A DNA stretch of 64,000 nucleotides, taken from NCBI GenBank assembly GCA_034638255.1, contig JAWPGT010000014.1, positions 1 through 64,000 of the forward strand, written 5' to 3'. The position numbers and the translations under genes were made by a program. Below the pieces are notes generated by a model. That model was not told the DNA's origin. It did not search any database and saw nothing but the letters and a program-made list of their open reading frames with translations. Below are positions 10,773 to 22,328 of this stretch, in pieces; positions within the stretch are counted from its first letter, which is position 1, and every line of letters starts with the position of its first letter. Origin of the DNA: Coprinus comatus. Its lineage: Eukaryota > Basidiomycota > Agaricomycetes > Agaricales > Agaricaceae.

Positions 10773-12570
10773 TTATGCAGCCGTACGCACTGGTACAGAG
10801 TTTTCTACGATGTCATTTGACGATGCAGTAGCCTCGGCTTGGTTATTTTTGGTCACCTCCTCAGTGTCAATACGGCCCATTTCCTTGATGAAGCTACTTC
10901 CCCAGAAAGCGGCTGTGTACTTGTTCACGTATTTGAATAGCTTGCGATGATTCTCAACGCGGGTCGCAGTGTCCATAGTCACAGCCTCGTGGATAGCATC
11001 AGCGACTTGCTGAGAGTCCCAAGGGTTGACAACAATTGACCCATTCAGACTCTGAGCGGCGCCGGCGAATTCGGAAAGGATCATGACACCTTGGCGTGCT
11101 TGTTGGCAAGCAATATACTCGTACGAGACCTGAGTAGACGGATGAAAAGGCTTATAGAGAAGCTGCTACGGAAGAAACTTACCAAATTCATACCATCCCT
11201 CGTGCTTGAGACTAAGCAAACATCGCTCACTGCATATAGAGCGCATAGTTCGTCGAACGGCAGACTTTTATGCATGAAATGGATGGGCATGAACTCGACG
11301 GTACCAAATCTACCATTGATCCGACCAACTAGTTCATTGACTGTCGATCGGAGGTTTTGGTATTCCTCTACATCTTGACGGGATGGTACGGCCAACTGTA
11401 CAAGGACAACCTAGAATGAAGGAAATGGAGTCAGACAGTAGTGTGAATAGTGTAAAAACAAACCTTGCCAATCCATTCAGGGTGTTGAGTGAGGAATAGC
11501 TCCATTGCATGCAATTTTTGTGGTACACCTTTGATGTAGTCGAGGCGGTCGACACCGACAATGACTTTGACACCACCAAATCGTTGCTCTAGTTGATTGA
11601 TACGGTCTTTCACTGTTTTAGTTTGGAGATTCTGAAGTTATAATTGTAAGCATGAAGCATTGCATTTTGTAAGCGAACAACATACCTCGATGAATGAGCT
11701 AGGTTCGATTCCGATCGGAAATGTTCCGACATGGGCCAGGCGCCCTTCAAATTCTACGCCATTTGGCATTGTAGGAAGTCCCAAGATGCGCGTACAAGAT
11801 GAGAGGAAATGTCGCGCATAGTCGTATGTATGGAAGCCAATGAGATCACAATATAAGATACCATATAGAATTTCGCGTCGAACGGGCAATATCCTGCAAT
11901 ACATAAGATTGAATAGGGAGTGCGGGTAAACATGATCATACCTATAAATTTCGCTACTAGGGAATGGGGTATGGAGGAAGAAGCCGATCTTGATGCCAGG
12001 TATACCAGAATCAGTTGGTGAACCAAATTCCTCGCCCTCTATCCCTTCTGTGATACGTGACAATTGCTCATGGGTGAAGTCGCCGATGTTGCGACCGTCG
12101 ATAAGACCGCGCAGAAGCATTGGAAGGAGCATCAGATGGTAATCCTGTACCCATACCATGGCCCCTGGGGTGATTTGTTGGCGAACTACTTCTGCAAATT
12201 GCATATTGGCTTGACGATATGCCAACCAATTGGCTTCGTCAAAGTTCATTTCTCCTGGATGATAATGGAACAACGGCCAGAGGATGGAGTTTGAGAAACC
12301 GTTGTAATGTCGATCAGCTACGTCATCGTCGAGATAGACCGCTTGGCATGAGTACTCCTCCATGAGACGTTTGTCGACCAAGGGGCGGTCCTTCGGGGGG
12401 ATAAAGAAACCCGGCCAGCCAATCCAGGTGAAATTGAGGGATTTCTTGAATCCAGACAAGGCAGAGACTAGACCGCCAGATGACATTTTGAAATGATATT
12501 CACCACTAGCATCTTTAGTGATAGTGATGGGGAGGCGATTGGAGACGACGATAAGATGGCCGCCAGACAT
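10773..12570 (-). CDS. tps1: Trehalose-6-phosphate synthase (GT20)
   Basis: Five exons: 11942-12570, 11686-11893, 11464-11631, 11183-11410 and 10773-11129, encoding 529 residues, close to the usual ~480-530. The enzyme joins UDP-glucose and glucose-6-phosphate to trehalose-6-phosphate in the cytosol, the first step of trehalose (stress and storage sugar) synthesis. The N-terminus carries VVSNRLP and the sugar-phosphate loop. VWVQDYHLMLLP, GVDRLDYIKGVPQKL and DGMNLVSYEY (UDP-glucose contacts) are all intact. No phosphatase domain is attached, so this is the Tps1-type catalytic subunit rather than Tps2. The 48-base first intron is a multiple of three and has no stop, so retention would not shift the frame. 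The protein ends in a short Ser/Asn-rich tail. Confidence 0.95.
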
Positions 12571-12615
12571 AGTGGGTGTTGAGATGGGGAAGAAAGAGGA
12601 TTACAAGAGGAGAGT

Positions 12616-12623
12616 TATATATA
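12616..12623 (-). promoter_or_regulatory. TATA-like box of tps1
   Basis: A TATATA-type element lies about 46-53 bases upstream of the tps1 ATG, read on the minus strand. The spacing fits a core promoter; the assignment is by position only. Confidence 0.4.
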
Positions 12624-12850
12624 CGAAGTAAAGTGATTAAGGGAGCCAAAACCGCAGACGCAATGCCAGATCGGGAAAGATTGCATCCAACCAGTCTTCC
12701 AAGTACGAATACACTAAGTCACACAGATCACACAGTCACACATTCTCCTGTTTGTTCCGCACCCGAAGTTCACCCGTACCATGAACACATTGATTATCTA
12801 GTCCTACAGAGTTACAGTGTACTGGGAACATCATCGGATTATCGTCGTCT

Positions 12851-13950
12851 CTAGTCGAAAAGACCGAAACCCTGCATGTGCTTATGTCAGCCATCTTTAC
12901 CATCAATGACGTCACCGCAAATCTGCTTACCATGTCTTCGTCAGACTCTTCCTTCTCTTCCTCCTTCTCCTCGACGGGGGCAGCTTCAGCAGCGGCACTG
13001 GCCGCAGCAACGGGGGCAGCGGAAGCAAAGGCATCGGGGTTGGCAAGATATTCCTTGACCTATTCCAATCATCAGATACACTATTATGCATTAAATGGTT
13101 GGATATAAGATTACCTTTTCAGAACCATCGAAGGTGTATTCGGTGGCCAATGAAACAGCAAGAACATTCTTGTAGGCGTTGACAAGGGAGTGAGCGACAG
13201 ACACAATAGTGGGGTAGTTGAGGGCAAGGGAAATGGCGGCAATGGTCTTAATACCAGTGAGGAAACGTGCGACGAGCTCCTCCTCATCAACATCCAAGAC
13301 ACTAGGAGAGAAAGTGTTGCCTTGATCGAAGATCTGGAGAACACTCATGCCGTAGGTGAACGGTGAGATGTTCAACATGTTGAGAAGGGTAGCCTCGGAG
13401 GTTCCGACACGAGTACCGGCAACAACGACCTTGACATCAGAAACAATTTCAATGGTACCACGGGCAATCTTGGTGGGGATACCGAGAGCCTGGAAGAAAG
13501 AGGTCTTTCCGGGTTCCATGCCAGTGTTTCCGGCGGGGACGGTGACGTCCAAGGGAGCGAAAGCACCAGCACGAGCAGGGGCAGCAACCTTGTTAGCGAC
13601 AATAATCTCGCGGACATCCTTAAGGTCATCGTTGGTGAAGACGAAACCGATGTTGCCCTTGACATGGGGAAGGAGGCGCTCGAATTGGGGGGAGTCGGAG
13701 AGGATGACTCGGAGAGCACGGCGGACCATGGTGTTCTTTCCCATCAAGACAACACCCTTGCCACGGAGAGCAACACGAATCTGGTGCATCTGGTTGGAAC
13801 CGACATTGTCAACGTTGACGATAAAGATGGACTCTAAAAAATTAATCAGCCGAAATCTCATACGGCATCGTAAGTGAACCAACTGTAAGACGCCAAGAGC
13901 TCTTTAAGCTTCTCGAAGTAGAGTTCCTTGTCAGCACGAGAGGCACCCAT
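12851..13950 (-). CDS. rpp0: 60S acidic ribosomal protein P0 (uL10)
   Basis: Exons 13884-13950, 13115-13833, 12931-13059 and 12851-12871 give 311 residues, the normal P0 length. P0 anchors the P1/P2 stalk dimers to 28S rRNA at the GTPase-associated centre. The N-terminus [19 protein letters not shown] and the RNA-binding region ([19 protein letters not shown]) are typical. The C-terminus is an Ala-rich hinge followed by the acidic elongation-factor-binding tail SDEDMGFGLFD. The last seven codons including the stop form a separate 21-base exon. The first donor site is GTTGGT rather than GTRNGT, but it is required to keep the frame (ASYKSIFIV). Strong codon bias and dense Lys/Val/Ala usage agree with a highly expressed gene. 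Confidence 0.97.
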
Positions 13951-14561
13951 TGTTGATTTTGGTTGTCTGGTGAACCATGAGTATCTTAAACCTGTCCCAA
14001 GTCAGGGGAAACGCACAAAGTGAGATGTAATTTATTCAAGTTAACCTCCCGATTGACCTCTGCTCCTGCAAAGATGTAAGCGCTATGCCATATTCATCGA
14101 GGACGTTTTGCAACGTACCAGGTAGTGCCAATGGATTTTTCAAGGCAACTTGTTGTCGAGGACGATTAGCAAACGCTAGATTTTGTGTGTATTGATGGCC
14201 TGGGAACGCCGATAAGGTTCAGTCTCCGTCTCGGTAGAAGCCGGCTGCATGTGCCCGGCGGGACAACCGCGCCGACCGGCAAGCGTAAGGACAGTTGAGC
14301 TGGCTGTTTTTTTGCCTTCATACTCGTCGCCGGGCCCAACGACAACTGGGTGATACATCTCTCACATTGGCCGCGTGTTGGCCCTGTGGAGTAACCATCT
14401 ACTCGCCCGTGTCCAGCCGTGACGCGCGCTGCTTTTTAACAAACTACTAGATACTAGCAGTGCATGCAATGGAATGTTGCGATGGGGCCACTTACTTGCA
14501 TCCTTGCGCAGTAACCATTCCTTAAATACTGTATTCCCAGGGTGCGTACTCATCCAATGGT
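13951..14561. other. Intergenic between divergent genes
   Basis: This region holds the promoter of the P0 gene (minus) and of the helical-repeat protein gene (plus). No gene is seen in it. Confidence 0.5.
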
Positions 14562-17500
14562 ATGCGCCATGCACTATCTCAAATACCTTCCTCCAGCCAT
14601 TATCCCACCGGAACGCGTCATATTTCTTCATCTCTCAAACCCCAGACTTGTATATTACACCAGCGCGAGTCCCTTCTCAAGCTTAGTAGGAACTCATCGA
14701 ACAGGACCACACCTTCCTCTAGGACGAATAGCAATGGACTTTGGTGTGCACAGCATCAATTAAAGTCTGAACCCGGGACGCCATCTGCGCTTTGTATTCA
14801 AGTTGAACAGATGCCAAGGTCTCAATGTCACGTTCAAGATACACCAGCTAGCCTAGAATCAGCTATCACAAACATACAATCCATGTTTGGTGTTCCCCCA
14901 AATACCCATGGCCCACTTAGCCCAGGAGTGCTAGCGTCCAGCATAAATATGTATGGCTCTCGGCTGTTATGCAGGCTTTCCACCAATGAGATTAGTGAAT
15001 TGCTCAAGTTCCTGGGAACAATTTCAGACAGTGGCAGTCCATTCCAGTATCGCTCTCGCTATGTCAGGATAAATGAAGTAAGTTCGGGTACAGGCTACTG
15101 GAAGGAAATGTTGAAGGTTGTGGAAATGCGAGAGGAATTGGGACATCATTCGAAGGAAGGAGAAAATTACTGGTCGATGAGGGTGTATCTAGAGAGGGTC
15201 AAGGCTGGAGAGAACCCATGTATGTTCTCTTTTGGTTTCTTTTTTGCTAGCTAACAAACAGCTCTACATTAGACCCTTTAGAACGTGCCATTACATACCA
15301 TTCTCGTTTTTCGCGAGAATGCTCTGATTCCTTGGTCCATGTTCCATTTTTTGATGTCCTGCTATTCCACAAATCTGGCTCGAAGAATATTAATGCGTTG
15401 GATGAATTTGTTGCTTTACTCGAGGCACACGCGACCCCGCATCCGCGTCTTGTCACTTTATTGTGGAATGTTTTGTTGTTACAAGGAGCCGGATTCTCAC
15501 AGGACACTAAACTATCTCTCGTCAACCTTTTCACTCATCGTCTCACTTTCTACAATTCGTTTATGACCCAAGCATCAGAAGAAACGATCGGAGCTCATCC
15601 CACCATCCAAGACCTCATGAGTGCAGTTGAGGCTATCTTCTTTCCATACCCAAAACACAATATCAACCACCTCTCTTCTTGGGCTATACAACGTGCCCAC
15701 GAAATTACCGCAACTGAGCTCTCCGTTAATGAACGCTTCACGAACCTGACTCTGCTTGCCAAATGGCGTCTTCCTCATTTATCCGCTAATTCGCATGTTT
15801 CATATCCTATTGGCGCCGATTTAGAATGGCGGACCATTTTTGGTATCTCAGTCGTCCAATCGTCTCTTTCCAGTCAAACCGGTAGCCCCCTTGGACAGGA
15901 TGAAATTGGAAACATGGCCCGTACGCTATGGCGTCAGTGGAAGTCCTTCGATAATGATGTTCGCCCTTTAGTCGTTGAACGTGTTGTTCTTTCTGTTTTC
16001 TTCATAATGTCGGGAAGATTGAAAGATAAACCGTTACTTGATGCCTGTGCCGAGTATGCATCATCCCGCCGGCTCTGGACTACTTGCTCGAATAATTGTA
16101 CTCAACAGATTGAGCAGTTATTTATTTCCTATGCCATTGGATTGTCCCACTGCCACAATCCGAGTTGGGCACCTTTGTTGTCCAGTTTGATCGAACATTG
16201 CAATGAATTTTCTCTGGCCCGGGTTCTCTGCGTTATTTTTTCTCGACTGAAAGATCAACCCATCAACCATGTTCAACACTTATATGTAGCCTGTAAATCT
16301 GCTCGTATACCCGTTCCTCCAGAATGCTTACCTCCGCTGGTTGAAACACTGGTGCGCCAGGAGCAATGGGAAGGTGTCCTACCTTTACTCGATGATCCTT
16401 CACTCGGTTGTAATCACTCAGAACAAATATTGGCGATCATACTTGAATTCTTTAGAAGCACTAGACGGGAATTCATCTCACCAACGTTCGCTAAGACCGT
16501 CGGGGAAGTTATAGAGAAACTCTATACCTCCAGGACTGTTTCAACAGAAATGAAATATCCTGTGCGCTTTATCATACCCATCATGATAGCCTCGCAACAA
16601 GCCAGGCAAGCAGTGGGTATCTTAGAAATGTTATTCGACAAAAACCCTACTCTGTTCACTCCTCATTACCTGTTCCGAATCATTCGTGCGTTGACCTCAC
16701 ACGGTCAGCCGGGACTTGTGAACCAAGTACTCGGTATGATTCCCAGTCCAGAATTACCTGCGTCCCATGATTTGCGTCGCAAGACCATTCAACAATTGTT
16801 ACGGGTGGGTGCTTTTGGTCTTGCTCGCCGTATTGCTTGCAAGAAATACAACCGGGGTGCCAGGGATCGCCTTGCATATTTGAAGATTGGCCCGCCAAGA
16901 AAAGGTGTCAAGCTCGCTTTATTACGGTTCATTCCCTTTCTTCTGCGGCAACCCATACATGGTTCAACTGTTTTAAATACAATACAAATTCTCGCACGAC
17001 AACGACATTTGTCTATGGCTAGATACTTGCTTGAACGAACACACAAGACGTTAAAAGCTGTCGACCTCACTGCAGTTTGCAACACATACCTACACGGCTT
17101 ATTCTTTCGACGTCGTCTACGCAATGGAAGGCTAGTACGATACATTTTTCACACGAAAGACTTTTTGGCCAAACGTTATGGTTTCATACCCGATCGAACG
17201 ACTGCCAATATTTTAATCAAAGCAATATTGAGATGGGAGACCCGGATTACTTCACGTATGATCAAATCACTATTTGATCATCTCATTAGGAACAAGTATC
17301 CGGCTTCCGAAAGATGGCATACTTCTCATGGAGTACCCTTTGGCACGCTAGCAGAAAATGCTTTGTTGGACTTCACAACTATTCAACAAAACATGTCATT
17401 CAAGAAGCATGTTCGACCTCTTTACAAAATGTTTATCAAGGCTTTATTTTTAAGAGGTGATCGACGTGCTGCTCATAGAGTAATTGGTATTTTGAAGGAA

Positions 17501-17626
17501 GAAGAGGTGTTGGCAATACAGAGGAAAGAAGAGAGGGAACAAGTACGTCGGTTAGGGATTACCAAAAAGTTGCGTCGACAACGGGCGTTGAAGGGGCAAC
17601 CTGATGAGAAGACTTTCGGTTCATAG
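14562..17626 (+). CDS. Large helical-repeat (PPR-like) protein, possibly mitochondrial
   Basis: Two exons, 14562-15219 and 15273-17626, give 1,003 residues. The intron has a consensus CTAAC branch site just before its acceptor. The first ~50 residues are rich in Ser, Arg and His with almost no acidic residues, consistent with a mitochondrial targeting signal, though the start ATG is a choice. The remainder is a long run of amphipathic alpha-helical units, for example around VNQVLGMIPSPELP and KAVDLTAVCNTYLHG, resembling pentatricopeptide-type repeats. The C-terminus is strongly basic (QRKEEREQVRRLGITKKLRR). If it is PPR-like, a role in mitochondrial RNA maturation or translation is likely by family analogy. 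I cannot assign a named orthologue. Confidence 0.75.
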
Positions 17627-19238
17627 AAAAAAGTTACGTGTGATATTGTTTTTAGAGGACTGAATCCATTATTGCGCATATAATACACTTCAGTTTGGGA
17701 GGATAATTGTTTGTAGGCTAGGTTGTGATATCATCGCCGTTAGTATTAGTATCATTCTTTTCATAACTTGGTATCTGCACGAGGTCTACAACAATGTTTG
17801 TTGGCAGAGGCGCTACAACACTTAACTTTTAGTAGGTGCGCCCATATTTCTCCTTTTGTCCGGGCTGGCCGAGCGCTCACCGCTCTCGAATATTAGATTT
17901 TAGTAGAGTTTCGTGTATATATTCCCGGCATCTTGAGCAGTTGTTAGCACTCTTCGGTCACCACGGGTTAGAAAACAAACCATTCAAGTCTTGGATATGG
18001 ATCAGAGAGCCGTTACGAATCACCCAACATTTTGATTCTGAACTGAGTCCCAACGGCAAAAATGTTCAGGTGCGCAGTTGCCTGCAAGATTGAGACAGGT
18101 ATGCGGTAGGTACCACGCCCATATGGGTTCTTGATATGCTACATAGCATCGCCTTAGACTCCAGGTGAGGAACCGAGCAACTTACGGATTGGTTAGTAGA
18201 TTCCAAAGCAAAACGCCCGTTCGCAGCGGCATAATCAATGTTTGTATTTAGGAAATGAATCAACGTTGAACCCACATGTTTTTTCTACATGTGTATGTGT
18301 GAAAATGTTTCGGGTTGACGGGAAGTGTGTTTACTATGTCATGTAATTATGGAAGTAGTCTATGTAATCTCATACCCTTTTCTCTAGGTTGTTTGTGCGG
18401 TACATGTGTCTCAAAAACGTGTAAACAGCTAGTTGCTTTTAGTAGACTAATTCAAATACTCCCAGCTGTTCTAGTTTCACGAACCTCGTGTGTGTATTAA
18501 GGTATTAACAGCTCGCTCGCTGATTGGAGCAAAGCGGGAAATGATAAAGTGAAATCTGTCGATATAAAGGGGTTATCTTACTAGATGTGGCGACCGAGAA
18601 GACTCGGAAGATATAATGATCAAAGGGCTGTGCATACAAAATGCCCAACTTAGATGATATCAACTGGGGATTCCAAATTCAGGTATTGCTTTTGTTTCCT
18701 TGAGCATTTGAACACAACAATATTGGTCGTCCATGTATTGGCGAAGTCCATTGTAAATGTGATTTCGAACGAAGATCCATAGACTTCTTCATCTAATCAA
18801 CCTTTGACTTAACTGGAGGCCGAAGCAGAATTGAAACATCTTCTGATGCACTACTAAAAGCAGTCGGAGACAGTGGTTGTTTATGCGTCATAGATGCTGT
18901 CAAGGAGGCTAGAGAACACCCGGAGAACCCACCCGTATAAGGGGGTCTCATTGTGGTGAGGTTATTGTTGATGGTGTCATGGAACATTGTACTCCGGAAA
19001 CAGAAGATATGTAAGGGCAACAAGAGCTTTTATGACGTTCGAACTACTCAAATGGTATTAGATCCAATAACAAATGAGTAATAGACGGGAGTAATCATTC
19101 GAGACGTTCCAGAAGATTGTCTGCCATGCTTTGCTATGATACACAACTCAATCCGTCTTGGTTTGAGGGTGGTTCACTATACCTATAGACTACGAAAGGT
19201 ACTTCAATTAGTTATATGCGGTATGAAATCATGGTAGG
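17627..19238. other. Intergenic, no gene seen
   Basis: This is a 1.6 kb stretch between convergent genes. A 76-codon frame on the minus strand (18793-19023) is Ser/Leu-rich without a recognisable domain and is not called. Confidence 0.45.
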
Positions 19239-21704
19239 TCAACTCACCAATTGTTCGTCATCCTTCTCGTTGTTCTGATCCCAAGTTATTATATTTCCTT
19301 GTTCGTCATGTGTAGCATCCCATTCAGCAGCCTGGTCATTTGGAACCTTTACGAGGCAAGTGGCGTGCGCGCCATCCTCGAGTACTTCGATTGTCTGCCT
19401 AAGGACATATCCTTTATACTTTGGAAGGAGATAGATCCAAACGAAATATGCTAGCCCAGCCACGCCGACACTAGAGGAATAGATAGAGATGAAATGAGAA
19501 GGGTAGAATAAAAATGTTCAAATTTACCCACATTGCTAAGCCCACAATGCAGTATGTTGCATAAAAGAAGCTAACGTCTCCAGCATAGATGCCACCTTCA
19601 GGCGGCACCCAGGGTAAGATAAGGACATAGACGTTGACAGCAATCGCGAACACAATTACTACATTCCATGCGCGGAATTCACTAAGAGGTGCATTGATTT
19701 TCTGACGGCGCCTCCTGACAAACCAGATACCAATAATCAAGAAGAAACTGAAAACACTCTCTGGGTAGGATTGGAGGTCAACAACTATAAATTTAAAATT
19801 TCAAAGGTCAGAGTAGAGCTGTACAAGCTGACAACATCATTATAACTTACTGAAATTGAAAGCGTCACCTGCAGGAGGAGCAATGATGACAATAGTCGTG
19901 AGAATCCACTTCAAGAGGAAGGGGGCGAATGGTGTGTTGAATGGTTTTGTCGATGCCCAAAACTTCGGGTATGGTAAGACGCCCTGCCTAAGTCATTTAT
20001 TGTGAGTGTACTTTCTCCCTTTAACCAGTTAAGAATCGTGTGATCGTCTTACCTTCCACACTCTCTGATAATACGAGATGTACCAATAACAACGGCCAAA
20101 AGATTTCCAAAGCTACTCAAAGCAACCAGAGCACTCAAAGCAGTTATAGCACGGCTATTCCCAAAGACGGCTCGGAAGAACAAGCTTGCAGTCAATTCTT
20201 TTCCTGCGATTATATCGGGTTTAGGAACTGTATGAATTATTTGAATTTGTTTCTTTTTTGGAAAATTTCTTCAAATAACTTACTCGCGGCAAAGTAAGCA
20301 ATGTTGGCAAACATATACAGGACAAATACGAGTGTCAATGCTGTTGGAGCAGATCTCTTCATGACTTTGATAGGATTCTATAGTTTCATGAATATGAATG
20401 GTGCTTCCAGTGACAAGTTTAGTTTTATTACCTTAATTTCACCCATCAGACTGAAAGCATTCTAGTAGATATACGCCATGTGTTAACAGAAGTATTGACG
20501 ACAAGAAGCCAACCTTAACATGCCTGAAATCCAGCATACGCAAAGTTGACTTTAACTAAAGCTGTTGCCAATCCGTTGCCATTTGATGTGGTACCTTCAA
20601 ACGCATTTCTGAAGTTTTCCTTAGGATCTTCAATACGAGTATGCCCGCCCAAAACAACGAAGCCAGTGATGGCAATACTAGGGAAAATGTCAACATCTGA
20701 TTGACATAAATTAGGAGCTTATAAACTCACAAAACCAACGTTCCAACTTTGACAATTCCCAAGAGGTTAGATAAACGGAGTGACCACTTGGTACTGAGGA
20801 GGCAAACTGTATGGATTATGATGAAAAACAATTTCGTGCACTTTCTTTTTTACAGGAAACTTACTAATGACAATTCCAGTAAACACTCCCACTGCAGTTC
20901 CCCGGACATTCCACGTTGATGTTTCAGTACCCGCAGCAGTGAGAAGATAACGAGCCAACACTGCGTAATGGTCAGTTTGAACATTCCATGACATTGTATA
21001 TGGTGTAGTTGCCTATCGCATTGCTACTGCTAAAAGCCAGTAACACAGCCTGAACGGCATAAGTAGTGGGCATCAAGTAGCGGGGTCGGGGGTATGCCTG
21101 GGAAGGCCGGGTCAGCCCACTGTGGTTTGTGTAAACGAACATTATACCTTTTCTAAATATGCAACATCTGCACCGGAACGGTGAGGGAAATATGAAGCAT
21201 ATTCCAAGTATACTGCAAGAGATGCTATGGGGACCACTCAGTTGGTGTGTTGAAACAGCGGCAAGGTAGTTTGAACACAAACATGCAGCAAAAGCATATC
21301 CAATAACCCAGTATATGAGACTAAGTCCCACAGAGCCAGTTCCTTGCAAGATGGAACCAGCTGAGCGAAACATAAACGTCTATTTCTTGGTCATGCGATT
21401 TTATGCTTACGAGTCGTGAAAACACCGGTGCCTATCATCTTCCCAACATTCTAATTGGATCATGTCAATAGATACTCCGATGGTACTGCAATGGAAAACG
21501 CACCAAAAATATGACAGCCAGAGTATCAACATGATACCCCAGAGGACTGATCTTTTCAGTAGGGGCGCCAACCAGTACATTAGCTTCCTCGTATGCGGGG
21601 AGAGTACTAGTTGATTGAGAATCATCGTCGACTTTATGCCCGTTACTTGACATTGTTGGGAGGCGTTGGGTTGGGTTTCTGGTACTTCCAATAAAGGACG
21701 ACAA
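19239..21704 (-). CDS. Amino-acid permease, Mup1/LAT-like (APC superfamily)
   Basis: Many short exons reconstruct a 12-helix amino-acid/polyamine/organocation transporter. The first helix carries the substrate-binding motif NVGKMIGTGVF. It is followed by SVGLSLIYWVIGYAFAA, LAVYLEYASYFP and AYPRPRYLMPTTYAVQAVLLAFSSSNA, then STKWSLRLSNLLGIVKVGT with AITGFVVLGG, then the NSRAITALSALVALSSFGNLL helix and a cytosolic C-terminal tail. This pattern is that of fungal methionine permease Mup1 and relatives, which import neutral or sulfur amino acids at the plasma membrane. Two in-frame ATGs (21704 and 21653) are possible starts. The intron at 20961-21012 must use a GC donor to keep the frame. The substrate is inferred only at family level. 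Confidence 0.88.
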
Positions 21705-22328
21705 GAACCGTCACTCAACTTGGCTCATATAGAGTTATGCATCCATTCTTTCTATACAACGGAAGCATATTGCGCCATATTTGATGGTGTGAGGATTAAA
21801 TTCAAAGATATCCTTTTGACATCTTGCCCAAGAATAGAGTTTAAGTCTCTCATTGATTTACTTTGACTTTTCGCGTACTTGATTTCGAGAAAAATGTACC
21901 ATGAGCACAGGTATAATACGGTTATGCTGCAAGTGTGTTGCCACCAGCTTCTAGACGTTCACGAAAAATAACAAGGCTGGCGTTGCGCTATCGCAGTCGT
22001 ACAGCCATCCAGATAGCCAAGAACAGGATGATAAGCGATTGTGATAGAAGCACCAAGTAACCGGGTGGACTACCCAAGACGAAAGGGATTTTAAAGGCTT
22101 TAAAGCTCCTATAAAAGGAGAGAAGATAGGATAAGTTGCCAAGGTGTAAATTGCCAAGGCTTAGCCAAAGCTCTATAATGTAGTAAGAGAATGTCGGAGG
22201 TTATTGTATGGTTCTTTCACATGGCGTGTGAGGTAGGGTGTATTGCAGTGTGTGGGCGGAGTTGGGCACTAAGCACTTGAGTGCTTAGTCATCATATGTT
22301 TCCTTAGCCAGCGTCAGGGATTGCGTCC
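21705..22328. other. Divergent intergenic region
   Basis: This region lies between the permease (minus) and the NIPA/Rsm1 gene (plus). It contains TATAAAA at 22110-22116 and a perfect 10-base inverted repeat at 22268-22289, 39 bases before the ATG of the zinc-finger gene. Confidence 0.5.
22268..22289. repeat. Perfect 10-bp inverted repeat, 2-base spacer
   Basis: ACTAAGCACT is followed by TG and then its exact reverse complement. It could be a hairpin in the 5' UTR, a dimeric protein-binding site, or the remnant of a small element; nothing here decides between these. Confidence 0.6.

Noticed and set aside
11702..11712. Perfect tRNA B-box (GGTTCGATTCC)
   Set aside because: It lies inside tps1 coding sequence and no A-box or cloverleaf surrounds it.
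13356..13877. 173-codon open frame on the plus strand opposite P0
   Set aside because: It is a mirror of the strongly biased P0 codons on the other strand, with no domain of its own.
17865..17880. A-box-like CTGGCCGAGCG resembling Leu/Ser tRNAs
   Set aside because: No B-box or acceptor pairing within tRNA range.
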